Source: Microbacterium azadirachtae (GTDB taxonomy: Bacteria > Actinomycetota > Actinomycetes > Actinomycetales > Microbacteriaceae). From it: 64,000 bases of DNA. Shown here piece by piece: positions 34,866 through 43,248 of this stretch. Under the pieces are notes generated by a model, which saw only the letters and a list, made by a program, of their open reading frames with translations, had not been told where the DNA came from and did not search any database. Both the position numbers and the translations under genes were made by a program. How positions within the stretch are numbered: the first letter of the stretch is position 1; each line of letters begins with the position of its first letter. The stretch spans positions 62,001-126,000 of the forward strand of contig NZ_JYIX01000031.1 of assembly GCF_000956505.1 (NCBI RefSeq), written 5' to 3'.

Positions 34866-35984
34866 TCAGCCCTCGGAGCCGGGGGGAGGTGCTGACTGCT
34901 CGGGCGACGTGATGCTGATCGAGGCGGATCCGTCGGGCAGGAACCGGATCGTGCCGTCCACGTCGAAAGGCACGTCCTGGTCGACGTGCGACACGGATCC
35001 GTCGTACAGCGACTTCACCTCGAGCTGCACGTGCGCGGTGGCCGGGGTGGGTGCGATCTTCCAGCCCTCGGCGTCCGGCTGCAGGGTGATGTCGGGGTTC
35101 GTGACCATGCTCCAGGTCGGACCGTCGATGACCCTGTTCGGCACCGCGTAGCCGAAGGGGCAGCCCGTGGGCTGCAGCACCTGCTGCGTCGTGCACTTGC
35201 TGAGGAACTCGTTGACGCGCTGCTGCACGATCTTGACGAAGGCCTCGGTGGGCGTGGCCTGCACATCCAGCGGCACGTCGGCGAGCGGCTTGTCGGCGAG
35301 CACGCCCATGCCCTTCGCGGTCGCCGTCGACGTCTTCACCGACACCGAGTAGAGCCCGGGGGAGAACACGAGCATCGGCACCGGGTCGAGCGCCGACGAG
35401 TCCGCGCCCTGCGCCGCGACCTGGCGGCGGTCGAGATCGAAGCCGTTCACGGAGAACCGGTCGGATCCACGCACCGTGAGGGAGATCACGGCGAGCGGGC
35501 TCTGCGCGAACTCCCATGCGGGGGCGACGCCGATCCAGCCGTCCTGGGCGACGCGGAACGTGGAGGATCCGAGGTGACCCCCGGCCTTGTACTGGACGGT
35601 GACCGAGGTGACGTCGCCGTCGGGGTGCTCATCGGTCACGGTGATGTCGGTGAGCGTGCCGAGCGCGTCGCGGCGCAGCAGCGCGTCGGAGGCGGAGCGG
35701 AAGGAGTCGCTGTCGAGGTCGCCGTGCGAGAGCGCGACACCGGGCAGCTGCAGCGCGTCGGCCGCTCGTCCCTCGCTGAGCAGCGTCAGATAGCGGGTGA
35801 CGAACGCGGACGGGCTGTAGAACTCGCGGTACGCGGTGAGTCCGCCGGCCGCGAGCGCGCCGACCAGCACGACGCCCACGATCGAGAGCAGGACGAGGTC
35901 GGACCAGAGCGGGGCACGGCGCCGCGCAGCCCGCGCCCGGCGCGACCGCGCGCCTGGCGCCTGCACCCCCGCCGACTGCACCAT
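34866..35984 (-). CDS. Membrane-anchored protein of unknown function
   Basis: A 372-residue protein with a short Arg-rich cytoplasmic N-terminus, one membrane segment (LVLLSIVGVVLVGALAAGG) and an extracellular part of repeated beta modules. FVTRYLTLLSEGRAADAL just after the membrane resembles the DUF4878/NTF2-like start seen in other anchored proteins. Two Cys near CTTQQVLQPTGCPFGY may form a disulfide. It is convergent with the CtaG gene, nine bases apart. I do not recognise the family. Confidence 0.65.
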   Translation of the reverse strand: MVQSAGVQAPGARSRRARAARRRAPLWSDLVLLSIVGVVLVGALAAGGLTAYREFYSPSAFVTRYLTLLSEGRAADALQLPGVALSHGDLDSDSFRSASDALLRRDALGTLTDITVTDEHPDGDVTSVTVQYKAGGHLGSSTFRVAQDGWIGVAPAWEFAQSPLAVISLTVRGSDRFSVNGFDLDRRQVAAQGADSSALDPVPMLVFSPGLYSVSVKTSTATAKGMGVLADKPLADVPLDVQATPTEAFVKIVQQRVNEFLSKCTTQQVLQPTGCPFGYAVPNRVIDGPTWSMVTNPDITLQPDAEGWKIAPTPATAHVQLEVKSLYDGSVSHVDQDVPFDVDGTIRFLPDGSASISITSPEQSAPPPGSEG

Positions 35985-36053
35985 GGCGCAAGTCTACGAA
36001 GAGCAGCCTGCAGGAACCCCGAGTGGCCCGCGCGCCCTCTTAGTCCGCCCTCT

Positions 36054-36128
36054 ACCGCGAGACTCCAACTGGGCGACGAGACTGCATCCCACGCGCGCAG
36101 TCTCGTCGCCCAGTTGGAGTCTCGCGGT
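36054..36128. repeat. Perfect 32-bp inverted repeat with 11-base loop
   Basis: Arms 36054-36085 and 36097-36128 are exact reverse complements and contain CGAGACTCCAACTGGGCGAC. The element lies between two divergently transcribed genes, where a terminator is not expected. It is much longer than needed for termination. Confidence 0.9.
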
Positions 36129-36173
36129 CAGAGAGGGGGGGTGGGGAAAGCGGCGCGGTAGACTCCGTAGACC

Positions 36174-37556
36174 GTGAGCACGCCGACCCTCTCCGCCGAA
36201 CAGGAAGAACTGTTCCGGCTGATCGAGGACACCCGTGAGCACGTGTTCATCACCGGCCGCGCCGGCACCGGCAAGTCGACCCTGCTGCAGCACTTCGCCT
36301 ACAACACGCAGAAGCAGATCGCCGTCTGCGCGCCGACCGGCGTCGCGGCGCTCAACGTCGAGGGGCAGACGATCCACTCGCTGTTCCGGCTGCCGATCGG
36401 CCTCATCGCCGACAGCGAGATCGACCAGTCGGATGCGACCCGCAAGATCCTGAACGCGATCGACACGCTCGTGATCGACGAGGTGTCGATGGTCAACGCG
36501 GATCTGATGGACGCGATCGACCGGTCGCTCCGTCAGGCGCGAGGACGCAGGGCCGAGGCGTTCGGCGGCGTGCAGGTCGTGATGTTCGGGGATCCGTATC
36601 AGCTGGCCCCCGTGCCGCCGCGCGGCGACGAGCTGCGCTACATCCAGGACCACTACCGCTCGTTCTGGTTCTTCGACGCGAAGGTCTGGACCGGGGGCGA
36701 GGCCACCGACGGGCTGCTGGACATCGGCACGCACGGCGCGACGCTGCACGTGCGGGAGCTCGTGCACATCCACCGGCAGTCCGACGCCGGGTTCAAGGCG
36801 ATGCTGAATGCCGTGCGCTACGGGCGGGTGACCGCGGAGATCGCCGGCGCCCTCAACGACGCGGGAGCGCGGACGCCGCCGGATCCGGCCCCGGGCGAGA
36901 TCCCCATGATCACCCTCGCGACGCGCAACGACATCGTGAACGGCATCAACGCCCGCCATCTCGCGGCTCTGCCCGGCAAGGTGCAGAAGGCCAGGGCGGA
37001 CATCTCCGGCGACTTCGGCAGGGGTGACGCCAACTACCCGGCGGACCAGGAGCTGCAGCTCAAGGAGGGCGCGCAGGTGATGTTCCTGCGCAACGACATC
37101 TCCGCGATGCCGGATCCGCCGCGCTGGGTGAACGGCACGATCGGGACGGTCGTGCGGATCCTCGGCGACGCGGTGCGCGTGGAGATCGACGGCGAGGAGG
37201 TCGACGTCGAGCCGGCGGTCTGGGAGCGCTACCGCTACATCTACAACCCCGGCACGAAGACGCTCTCGCGCGAGGTGGTCGCCGAGTTCACCCAGTTCCC
37301 GCTGCGGCTGGCATGGGCGGTCACGATCCACAAGTCCCAGGGCAAGACGTACGAGCGGGCGGTCGTGGATCTCGGATCCGGGGCGTTCGCCCCCGGGCAG
37401 ACCTACGTCGCGCTGTCGCGGCTGACCTCGATCGACGGGCTGTATCTCTCCCGCCCGCTGCGCCCCCGCGACATCCGCGTCGACGAGGACGTGCGCCGCT
37501 TCATGCGCGCCGCCTGGGAGGCGCGTCAGGGCGATTCCACGCCGCAGCTGCCGTAG
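36174..37556 (+). CDS. PIF1/RecD-like DNA helicase
   Basis: A superfamily 1B helicase of 460 residues. Walker A GRAGTGKST (about 28-36), Walker B VIDEVSM, motif III FGDPYQLAPV and the C-terminal LAWAVTIHKSQGKT with TYVALSRLTS are intact. Like other bacterial PIF1-type proteins it should be a 5'-3' helicase for genome maintenance. The start is GTG at 36174, nine bases after a TAGACT -10 (36159-36164), suggesting a near-leaderless transcript. No mobile-element genes adjoin it. Confidence 0.88.
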   Translation: MSTPTLSAEQEELFRLIEDTREHVFITGRAGTGKSTLLQHFAYNTQKQIAVCAPTGVAALNVEGQTIHSLFRLPIGLIADSEIDQSDATRKILNAIDTLVIDEVSMVNADLMDAIDRSLRQARGRRAEAFGGVQVVMFGDPYQLAPVPPRGDELRYIQDHYRSFWFFDAKVWTGGEATDGLLDIGTHGATLHVRELVHIHRQSDAGFKAMLNAVRYGRVTAEIAGALNDAGARTPPDPAPGEIPMITLATRNDIVNGINARHLAALPGKVQKARADISGDFGRGDANYPADQELQLKEGAQVMFLRNDISAMPDPPRWVNGTIGTVVRILGDAVRVEIDGEEVDVEPAVWERYRYIYNPGTKTLSREVVAEFTQFPLRLAWAVTIHKSQGKTYERAVVDLGSGAFAPGQTYVALSRLTSIDGLYLSRPLRPRDIRVDEDVRRFMRAAWEARQGDSTPQLP

Positions 37557-37602
37557 CGTCGCTGATGGACGAGCGGGATCCGCGTCGTCGAAGGGGGCAG
37601 CC

Positions 37603-38628
37603 ATGACCGATCGACCACCGACCCGCGGTGGCCTCGGCGCGGCGATCGTCATCGTGATCGGCGTGCTGGCCGCCGTGCTGCTGGTCTGGCCTCAGGCGTT
37701 CGGTGCGCAGCGTCTCTTCGGCGTCGCGCAGCTCATCGCGTTCCGTGCGCCGCTCGCGCTCGGACTGGCGCTCGTCGCGATCGTCGTCGGATCCGTCGTC
37801 CTGCTGCTGCGCCGCCGCGCGGCACGGGTGCGGCGCGTGCTCGGGGTGTTCGCGATCATCGTCGCGCTCGCCGCGGGCGGGGACCTCGCCCTGCTCCTGG
37901 CCCGTGGACAGGCCCAGAGCGAGGCCGCCGGATTGCGCGACGGCGATCTCACCGTGCTCGTCTGGAACACCCAGGGCGGCGCGACCTCGCCCGCCGAGGT
38001 CGCCGAACTCGTGCTCTCCGTCCGCGCCGACGTGGTCAGCCTGCCCGAGATGGACGACGACGCCGCCGCCGAGGTCGCGAGGCGGGTGGGCGCCGGCGGC
38101 ATCCGCATGACGGCGGCGACGACCAGAGCCGTCGCGGAGACGTCGACCCCGTCGTGGATCCCGACCTCACTGCTCGTCGCCGATCGCCTGGGCGCCTATC
38201 GTCTCGACGCCTCCGCGGGCACGACCAGAGGGCTGCCGAGCGGCGTCTGGCGTCCGGTCGACGGGACGGGGCCGACGATCATCGCCGCCCACCCCGCCGC
38301 GCCGCTGACCGACGGCATGGACGACTGGCGCGCGGGGCTCGACTGGGTGCGCGCCCAATGCCGCTCGCCGCACCCGGACCTGATCCTCGCCGGCGATCTC
38401 AACGCCACCGTCGACCACCTGGATCTCGGCGGATGCCGGGATGCGGCGGTCGAGGCGGGCGCAGCGGCGACGGGCACGTGGCCGTCCACGGTACCGGCCT
38501 GGCTCGCCGCGCCGATCGATCATGTGCTCGTCGGTCCGGCGTGGGTCGTCCGCGAGGTGCGGGTGGTCGACGCGACGGGCGGCACCGACCATCGTGCGCT
38601 CGTCGCGGTGCTGGAGTCGAGGGGCTGA
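37603..38628 (+). CDS. Membrane-anchored endonuclease/exonuclease/phosphatase protein
   Basis: A 341-residue protein with about three N-terminal membrane segments and then an EEP-fold catalytic domain facing outside. Catalytic landmarks: LVWNTQGG (Asn), LPEMD (Glu), LAGDLNATVDH (Asp/Asn) and GGTDHRALVAVL (Asp-His). The family includes phosphodiesterases, nucleases and sphingomyelinase-like enzymes. The substrate cannot be named. GAAGGGGGC precedes the ATG. Confidence 0.8.
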   Translation: MTDRPPTRGGLGAAIVIVIGVLAAVLLVWPQAFGAQRLFGVAQLIAFRAPLALGLALVAIVVGSVVLLLRRRAARVRRVLGVFAIIVALAAGGDLALLLARGQAQSEAAGLRDGDLTVLVWNTQGGATSPAEVAELVLSVRADVVSLPEMDDDAAAEVARRVGAGGIRMTAATTRAVAETSTPSWIPTSLLVADRLGAYRLDASAGTTRGLPSGVWRPVDGTGPTIIAAHPAAPLTDGMDDWRAGLDWVRAQCRSPHPDLILAGDLNATVDHLDLGGCRDAAVEAGAAATGTWPSTVPAWLAAPIDHVLVGPAWVVREVRVVDATGGTDHRALVAVLESRG

Positions 38629-38638
38629 GGCGATCGGC

Positions 38639-39010
38639 TCAGCCGCGTGCCCTGACGTGAGCCGCGAGGATCTCGGCGATCTCGTGGAGGTCGAGGCGGC
38701 TCTGGGCGGTCCCGAGGACGAGGCCGAACGCGGTGTCGGTGTCCATGTCGATCCGGATGCCGTTGAGCTCGAGAAACGTCAGCGTGAGGATCCAGGAGAA
38801 TCGCTTGTTGCCGTCGTAGAGCGGATGGTTCTGCGCGAGAGAAGACATCAGCGCGGCGGCCTTCACCTCGATCTCGGGGTACGCCTCGACGCCGAACATC
38901 GAGCTCGCGGGACGGGAGAGGGCGGAGGACAGCAGCCCGAGATCGCGGATCTTCAAGCCCAGCGCGTCGAGGACTCCCACCGCCTGAGGGAGCTCGACGT
39001 ATCGGATCAC
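38639..39010 (-). CDS. doc: Doc/Fic-family toxin of a type II toxin-antitoxin pair
   Basis: A 123-residue Fic-fold protein of Doc length. The motif HPLYDGNKR (62-70) contains the catalytic His and phosphate-binding residues. Doc phosphorylates EF-Tu, halting translation; other Fic proteins AMPylate. It overlaps the antitoxin gene by four bases (ATGA), the usual arrangement. Confidence 0.88.
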   Translation of the reverse strand: MIRYVELPQAVGVLDALGLKIRDLGLLSSALSRPASSMFGVEAYPEIEVKAAALMSSLAQNHPLYDGNKRFSWILTLTFLELNGIRIDMDTDTAFGLVLGTAQSRLDLHEIAEILAAHVRARG

Positions 39011-39213
39011 GCGTCCTCGAGCTTCGTGATCAGCTCGGCGTAGCGGTCGGCGACGCCGAGCGCGATCGATACGGCCTCCGTGGTCGTGACCTCTTCGCGC
39101 ACGAACCTGTCGGCCGCCTCAATGAGCAGCGCGTGCTTGGAGGTGTGCCGCTGTGCCGCGAGCTCGCTCAACTGCGCGTCCAGCTCCGCCGGGATCCGCA
39201 CCGTCATTGCCAT
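39007..39213 (-). CDS. Ribbon-helix-helix antitoxin
   Basis: A 68-residue protein with an N-terminal ribbon-helix-helix domain (MTVRIPAELDAQLSELAAQRHTSK) and a short C-terminal tail that would wrap the toxin. It precedes the toxin gene and should autoregulate the operon through the palindrome at its own start codon. Confidence 0.88.
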   Translation of the reverse strand: MAMTVRIPAELDAQLSELAAQRHTSKHALLIEAADRFVREEVTTTEAVSIALGVADRYAELITKLEDA

Positions 39214-39226
39214 ACCAGAATGGTAT
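39212..39226 (-). promoter_or_regulatory. Toxin-antitoxin operator overlapping the start codon
   Basis: ATACCA-GAA-TGGTAT has perfect 6-bp arms and covers the antitoxin start codon and a TACCAT -10-like hexamer six bases upstream. Antitoxin binding here would block a leaderless promoter. Confidence 0.6.
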
Positions 39227-39307
39227 CATCGGCAGCTTGCCCCGGGCCTTCTCGCCCAGTTCCGACTACCCGTTCCGCTCCGCGCACGGTCCTGGGATCC
39301 TGGTGCG

Positions 39308-41173
39308 ATGACACCGCTCCACGGTTCGGCGGACGGGCGCCCCGCAGCCGACGGGCGCCCCGCGGCGGCGGGCGCGTCCGGAGCGCCGAGCCTGCGCGCG
39401 GCGCTGATCGGCATCGGGATCCTGATGACGGCTCTGTGCCTGGTCGAGCTCGCGATCCCCTCCCGGTCGAGAGGGCTCGGCGGATCGCTCCTCGACGGCG
39501 CATTGGTCGCGATCTTCACCGTCACGGGCCTGGCCGCGTGGCACCGCCGCCCGCACAACGCCACCGGGCGGCTGATGCTGCTCGCGGCCCTGGCCCTCTG
39601 GGCGTCCGGGACGTACGACGACAGCATCCCGGCCCTGCGCGTCCTGGGCACGCTGACCTCCAGCCTCCCGCTCGCACTGCTCCTGCACCTGCTGCTCGCG
39701 TTCCCGTCGGGCCGGCTTGGGGGCAGAGCCGCCCGCGCGATCGTGGCGGTGTCCTATCTCGTCTCCGTGGCGCCGCAGATCGTCGTCGTCCTGCGGCCGG
39801 CTGCCACCGAGATCGCCTGGACCCTGCAGGCCGCAGTGGGGATGGGCGCGCTGGCGGCGACGGTCGTCCTCTGGGGTGTTCGGCTCTCGCGGATGCCCGC
39901 ACTCCCGCGCCGCCAGTTGCTCCCGTTCATCGGCTACGGGTGCGCGGCCATCGCCGTGATCGGCGTGACGGTCGTGGTGCTGCACGTCGACCCGCGTCCC
40001 GGGGCGCAGCAGGCGGCCACCGTCGTCCAGCTCCTGATGCTGGGCGGCCTTCCCGTGGCCTTCCTCGTGGGGCTGACGTTCGGCGCGTTCGGCCATGCCG
40101 GCGAGGTCGCGGAGGTGGCAGCGGGCGTCTCCGCGGCATCCGTGGAGCCTGCGCTCCTCGATGCGCTCGCGGTCAGGGCGCTCGGCGATCCCAGCGCCCG
40201 CGTCCTGTGGGCGTCGGAGGCGGCGGATCCCGCTCGGTTCGTCGACAGTGCGGGGCACGCGCTCCCCGTGCCTCCCGAGCGCGGCTGGTGGCCGATCGGC
40301 CCGCCCGAGGCGCCCGTGGGCGGGCTCGTGTTCGATCGCGAGCTGATCGCGGACCGCGGCCTGGTCTCGACCGTGAGCGCGCAGCTGGGACTCGCGATGG
40401 AGAAGCAGCGGCTGGTCGTCGAGCTGCGTTCCGCGGTGCAGCAGCTGCACGTGGCCGCGGAGGAGCTGCAGACCTCCCGGCGCCGGATCGTCGTGGCCGC
40501 GGACGCCGAACGCCGGCGCATCGCGCAGGATCTCCACGACGGCGCCCAGCAGCGGATCGTCCTGGTCGGCATCGACGTGCAGCGGATGGCGCGGCAGGCC
40601 GATGATCCCTCGTTCGTCCGGTCGGAGGCGGCGCGGATCGCGGAGCGCTGCGGATCCCTCCTCGACGAGCTGCGCAGCCTGGTCGAAGGGCTCATGCCGA
40701 GTCGACTGAAGGACCACGGCCTGGAGGCCGCCGTCGCCGCGCTCGCCGATCAGATCCGGATCCCGGTGCGGATCGAGGTCGCAGCTCCCCTCGGCCGGAT
40801 GGACGCGGAGGTCGAGTCGACAGGCTACTTCGTGATCGCGGAGGCCCTGACGAACGCCGTGAAGCACGCCGGCGCCCGGGAGATCGTCGTTGTCCTGACC
40901 GTCTCGGACGGCCGCCTGCGGATCGCCGTGAGCGACGACGGGAAGGGCTCCGCCGGGGCGGTCCCGGGATTCGGCATGCGCAGCCTCGGAGACCGGGTCG
41001 AGACGCTGGGCGGGACGATGACGCTCGAGCCGGCGAGGGACGGCGGGACGACATTGCGCGCGCAGCTGCCTCTCGGAGAGCGCGCGGCCCTCACCGGTCC
41101 AGGAAGCGCATCACCGCCAGGACCCGGCGATGGTCGTCGGGATCCGGAGGCAGGTCGAGAGACACGAAGATGA
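39308..41173 (+). CDS. Sensor histidine kinase (NarL-type, HisKA_3)
   Basis: A 621-residue membrane sensor. The first 280 residues hold about eight to nine membrane segments with no recognised ligand domain. A linker is followed by the dimerisation/phosphoacceptor helix RRIAQDLHDGAQQR (His410) and an ATPase domain with ALTNAVKHAG. No clear ribosome-binding site marks the ATG at 39308. Its 3' end overlaps the convergent response-regulator gene by 83 bases. The two are probable partners. Confidence 0.82.
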   Translation: MTPLHGSADGRPAADGRPAAAGASGAPSLRAALIGIGILMTALCLVELAIPSRSRGLGGSLLDGALVAIFTVTGLAAWHRRPHNATGRLMLLAALALWASGTYDDSIPALRVLGTLTSSLPLALLLHLLLAFPSGRLGGRAARAIVAVSYLVSVAPQIVVVLRPAATEIAWTLQAAVGMGALAATVVLWGVRLSRMPALPRRQLLPFIGYGCAAIAVIGVTVVVLHVDPRPGAQQAATVVQLLMLGGLPVAFLVGLTFGAFGHAGEVAEVAAGVSAASVEPALLDALAVRALGDPSARVLWASEAADPARFVDSAGHALPVPPERGWWPIGPPEAPVGGLVFDRELIADRGLVSTVSAQLGLAMEKQRLVVELRSAVQQLHVAAEELQTSRRRIVVAADAERRRIAQDLHDGAQQRIVLVGIDVQRMARQADDPSFVRSEAARIAERCGSLLDELRSLVEGLMPSRLKDHGLEAAVAALADQIRIPVRIEVAAPLGRMDAEVESTGYFVIAEALTNAVKHAGAREIVVVLTVSDGRLRIAVSDDGKGSAGAVPGFGMRSLGDRVETLGGTMTLEPARDGGTTLRAQLPLGERAALTGPGSASPPGPGDGRRDPEAGRETRR

Positions 41174-41744
41174 GCGCGATGCTCCGTGCGATCGCCTTCT
41201 CCGTCACGAAGAGCTCGCGGGCGATCCGCGCGTTGCTGTACCCCTGCGCCATCAGCTGCAGCACCTCCAGCCGCCGCGGCGTGAGCTGGGCGATGCCGCC
41301 GTCCTTGTGATCGCGGACTTCGCGGCGCACCATCGAGGTGATGACGTCCGAGTCGATGCTCGAGCCGCCGGCCGCGACCCGCTGCACGGAATCGAGGAAA
41401 TCCTCGAGATTGAGGATGCGGCGCTTCAGCAGATAGCCGATGCCGTTCGCTCCGTCCGCCAGCAGCTCCATCGCACCGGTGGCATCCACGTACTGGGAGA
41501 GCACGACCACGGCCGTCCCTGGGAAATCCTGACGGATCCGCTTCGCCGCCCGCAGGCCGTCGTCGGTGAAGTCCGGGGGCATCCGGATGTCGGTGAGCAC
41601 GAGATCCGGGCGATACGCGCCGACTTTGCCGATGAGGTCCTCGGCGTCTCCGGCCGTCGCGACGATCTCGTGGCCCTCGTCCGAGAGGATGCGGGAGATG
41701 CCCTCCCGCAGCAGGAACTCGTCCTCGGCGATGACGACGCGCAT
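41091..41744 (-). CDS. LuxR/NarL-family response regulator
   Basis: A 217-residue regulator with receiver domain (phosphoacceptor Asp52 in VLTDIRMPP) and a C-terminal LuxR helix-turn-helix (LTPRRLEVLQLMAQGYSNARIARELFVTEKAI). GGCAGGAG precedes the ATG. It is transcribed toward the histidine kinase and overlaps its end, an unusual arrangement for a cognate pair. Confidence 0.85.
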   Translation of the reverse strand: MRVVIAEDEFLLREGISRILSDEGHEIVATAGDAEDLIGKVGAYRPDLVLTDIRMPPDFTDDGLRAAKRIRQDFPGTAVVVLSQYVDATGAMELLADGANGIGYLLKRRILNLEDFLDSVQRVAAGGSSIDSDVITSMVRREVRDHKDGGIAQLTPRRLEVLQLMAQGYSNARIARELFVTEKAIARSIALIFVSLDLPPDPDDHRRVLAVMRFLDR

Positions 41745-41802
41745 ACGTGCTCCTGCCTGACGGTGTGCGAACTCCCGGCGGTGACCCGACAGTACCGCGC
41801 GA

Positions 41803-41841
41803 GAACCGCCGCCCACACCCTTCCGGGGTGGACGGCGGTTC
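41803..41841 (-). terminator. Terminator after secreted-protein gene
   Basis: GAACCGCCGCCCACACCC pairs with GGGGTGGACGGCGGTTC across TTCC, with minor mismatches, 31 bases downstream of the secreted-protein stop on the minus strand. Confidence 0.75.
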
Positions 41842-41871
41842 GGATGCCGCAGGCGTCGATGGTCCGACGGA

Positions 41872-42912
41872 TCAGTTGACCGGCTTGATGTCGACGATCT
41901 TCGGCAGGTTGGCCTTCTCCTGCTCGGTCAGCGCGCGCTCGGCGCTGTCGTAGAGCACGTCGGCGTCCGCCCGCGGGATGTCGAAGTGCACGCCGGATAG
42001 CTTCCAGGTGGTCTTGCCGAGCTTCACCGTGAAGTCGCCGGTCACCCGCTCGGTCAGCACCCGGGACCACATGTTGAAGTTCTTGTAGGCGCCCACCTGG
42101 TACGGCTGGACCTTGGTCTCCTCCTTGGTGTTGGACCACGTGCCGCCGTACTTGTGGGTCAGGCCGGCCTCCAGGATCCCGTTGATGGTCAGTTTGGCCG
42201 ACCCTGTGGTCTCCACCGATGAGGTCGTGCCGGCCGAGACCTTGGTGGTGACGCTTCCTTCACGCGCCTTCTCCGTGTTGTTCGCACCCCCGGCGACCAG
42301 CCGGATCTGGGCCTTGCCCTCTTCCTTCGCGACGGGCGTGAACGTGCACGACGCCAGGCCCGAGATGCAGGTCTGGTTGAGTAGCTCGGCCTGTCGCTGG
42401 GCATCCGAGGCCGGCACCGTGATCTCGGAGAAGTCCTTCTCCGAGATCGTCAACCGTCCGGAGAGACCCTGATTGTGGATGGTGAAGGCGTCACCGGCGT
42501 CGGTGCGGATGCTCGTGCCGCTGACCGCGTCGACGACGAGCGAGACCTGGAAGGCGGAGATCCGTTCGGACCCGTTGCCCAGCGCCTCGCGATAGTTGAA
42601 CGTGAGGGTCGTCTCGCCGCGCTTGAGGAGGTAGTAGACCTTCTCGTAGTGGTAGGACTGCCCCGGCGCGATCTTCGTGCCGGTCGGTGCATAGCCGTCC
42701 CGGTCACCCGCACCGTCGATCCCCTGCAGCTCCAGGGTGTGCTTGGTCGTGTTGACGATGTCGAACCCGCGGGTGACGTCGGCGGCGGCGGTCGCGGCCC
42801 GCGGTGTCGCGGCGGTCGCCGGTGCCGCGGTGATGGCGCCGACCGCGATCGAGCCGAGCACGGTGGCGCCGATCAGCCCGGCTCCGACGAGGCGATGAGT
42901 CGTGGTGTTCAT
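41872..42912 (-). CDS. Secreted beta-rich protein, possibly pore-forming-like
   Basis: A 346-residue protein with a signal peptide ending near PATAATPRA. The mature chain is rich in Thr, Ser and alternating hydrophobic residues. A central stretch (about 205-275), with alternating Ser/Thr in SVTTKVSAGTTSSVETTG and later GGTWSNTKEETKVQPYQVGAYK, resembles the insertion-hairpin pattern of aerolysin/ETX-MTX2 beta-pore proteins. That likeness is by eye only. Two Cys (CISGLASC) may bridge. GGAGGAG precedes the ATG. It is monocistronic. Confidence 0.55.
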   Translation of the reverse strand: MNTTTHRLVGAGLIGATVLGSIAVGAITAAPATAATPRAATAAADVTRGFDIVNTTKHTLELQGIDGAGDRDGYAPTGTKIAPGQSYHYEKVYYLLKRGETTLTFNYREALGNGSERISAFQVSLVVDAVSGTSIRTDAGDAFTIHNQGLSGRLTISEKDFSEITVPASDAQRQAELLNQTCISGLASCTFTPVAKEEGKAQIRLVAGGANNTEKAREGSVTTKVSAGTTSSVETTGSAKLTINGILEAGLTHKYGGTWSNTKEETKVQPYQVGAYKNFNMWSRVLTERVTGDFTVKLGKTTWKLSGVHFDIPRADADVLYDSAERALTEQEKANLPKIVDIKPVN

Positions 42913-43248
42913 GGTGTTCGTTCTCCTCCTGCCCGTGAGGGGCAACTGTGAAATCCCGACCTGGGAAGTTCTTCTCCCTGAAGGCTAGAAATCAACGGTG
43001 CGCGGGCCGATGGCGGTGCCACCACAGCGATGTGGTGCCTGCACCACATCGCCCGGGGCAGCACCTGGTCGCTCCCGGTCCTGCGGGGCCTGTCGGGCTG
43101 GATCCGACAGGTCGGCCGGGTTGGTCCCGACAGGTCGGCCGGGATGGATCCTCCTCCCCGAACGCCCGATCCGAAGAGTTGTGCACAGTTCTGGAAATCC
43201 CTTGTGATCGGGAGTTCTAATGTCGGTGGCACGGTGTTGGATCGAGGT
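42913..43248. repeat. Gene-free stretch with palindromes and direct repeats
   Basis: GCGATGTGGTG-CCTG-CACCACATCGC (43027-43052) is a perfect 11-bp hairpin. GACAGGTCGGCCGGG occurs twice (near 43106 and 43129), and CCTGTCGG/CCGACAGG arms (43089-43111) form another palindrome. No protein fits. The promoter of the HNH gene should lie at its right end. Confidence 0.7.

Noticed and set aside
36174-37556. PIF1-like helicase as part of a mobile element
   Set aside because: No integrase, relaxase or att-like sites nearby; flanking genes look chromosomal.
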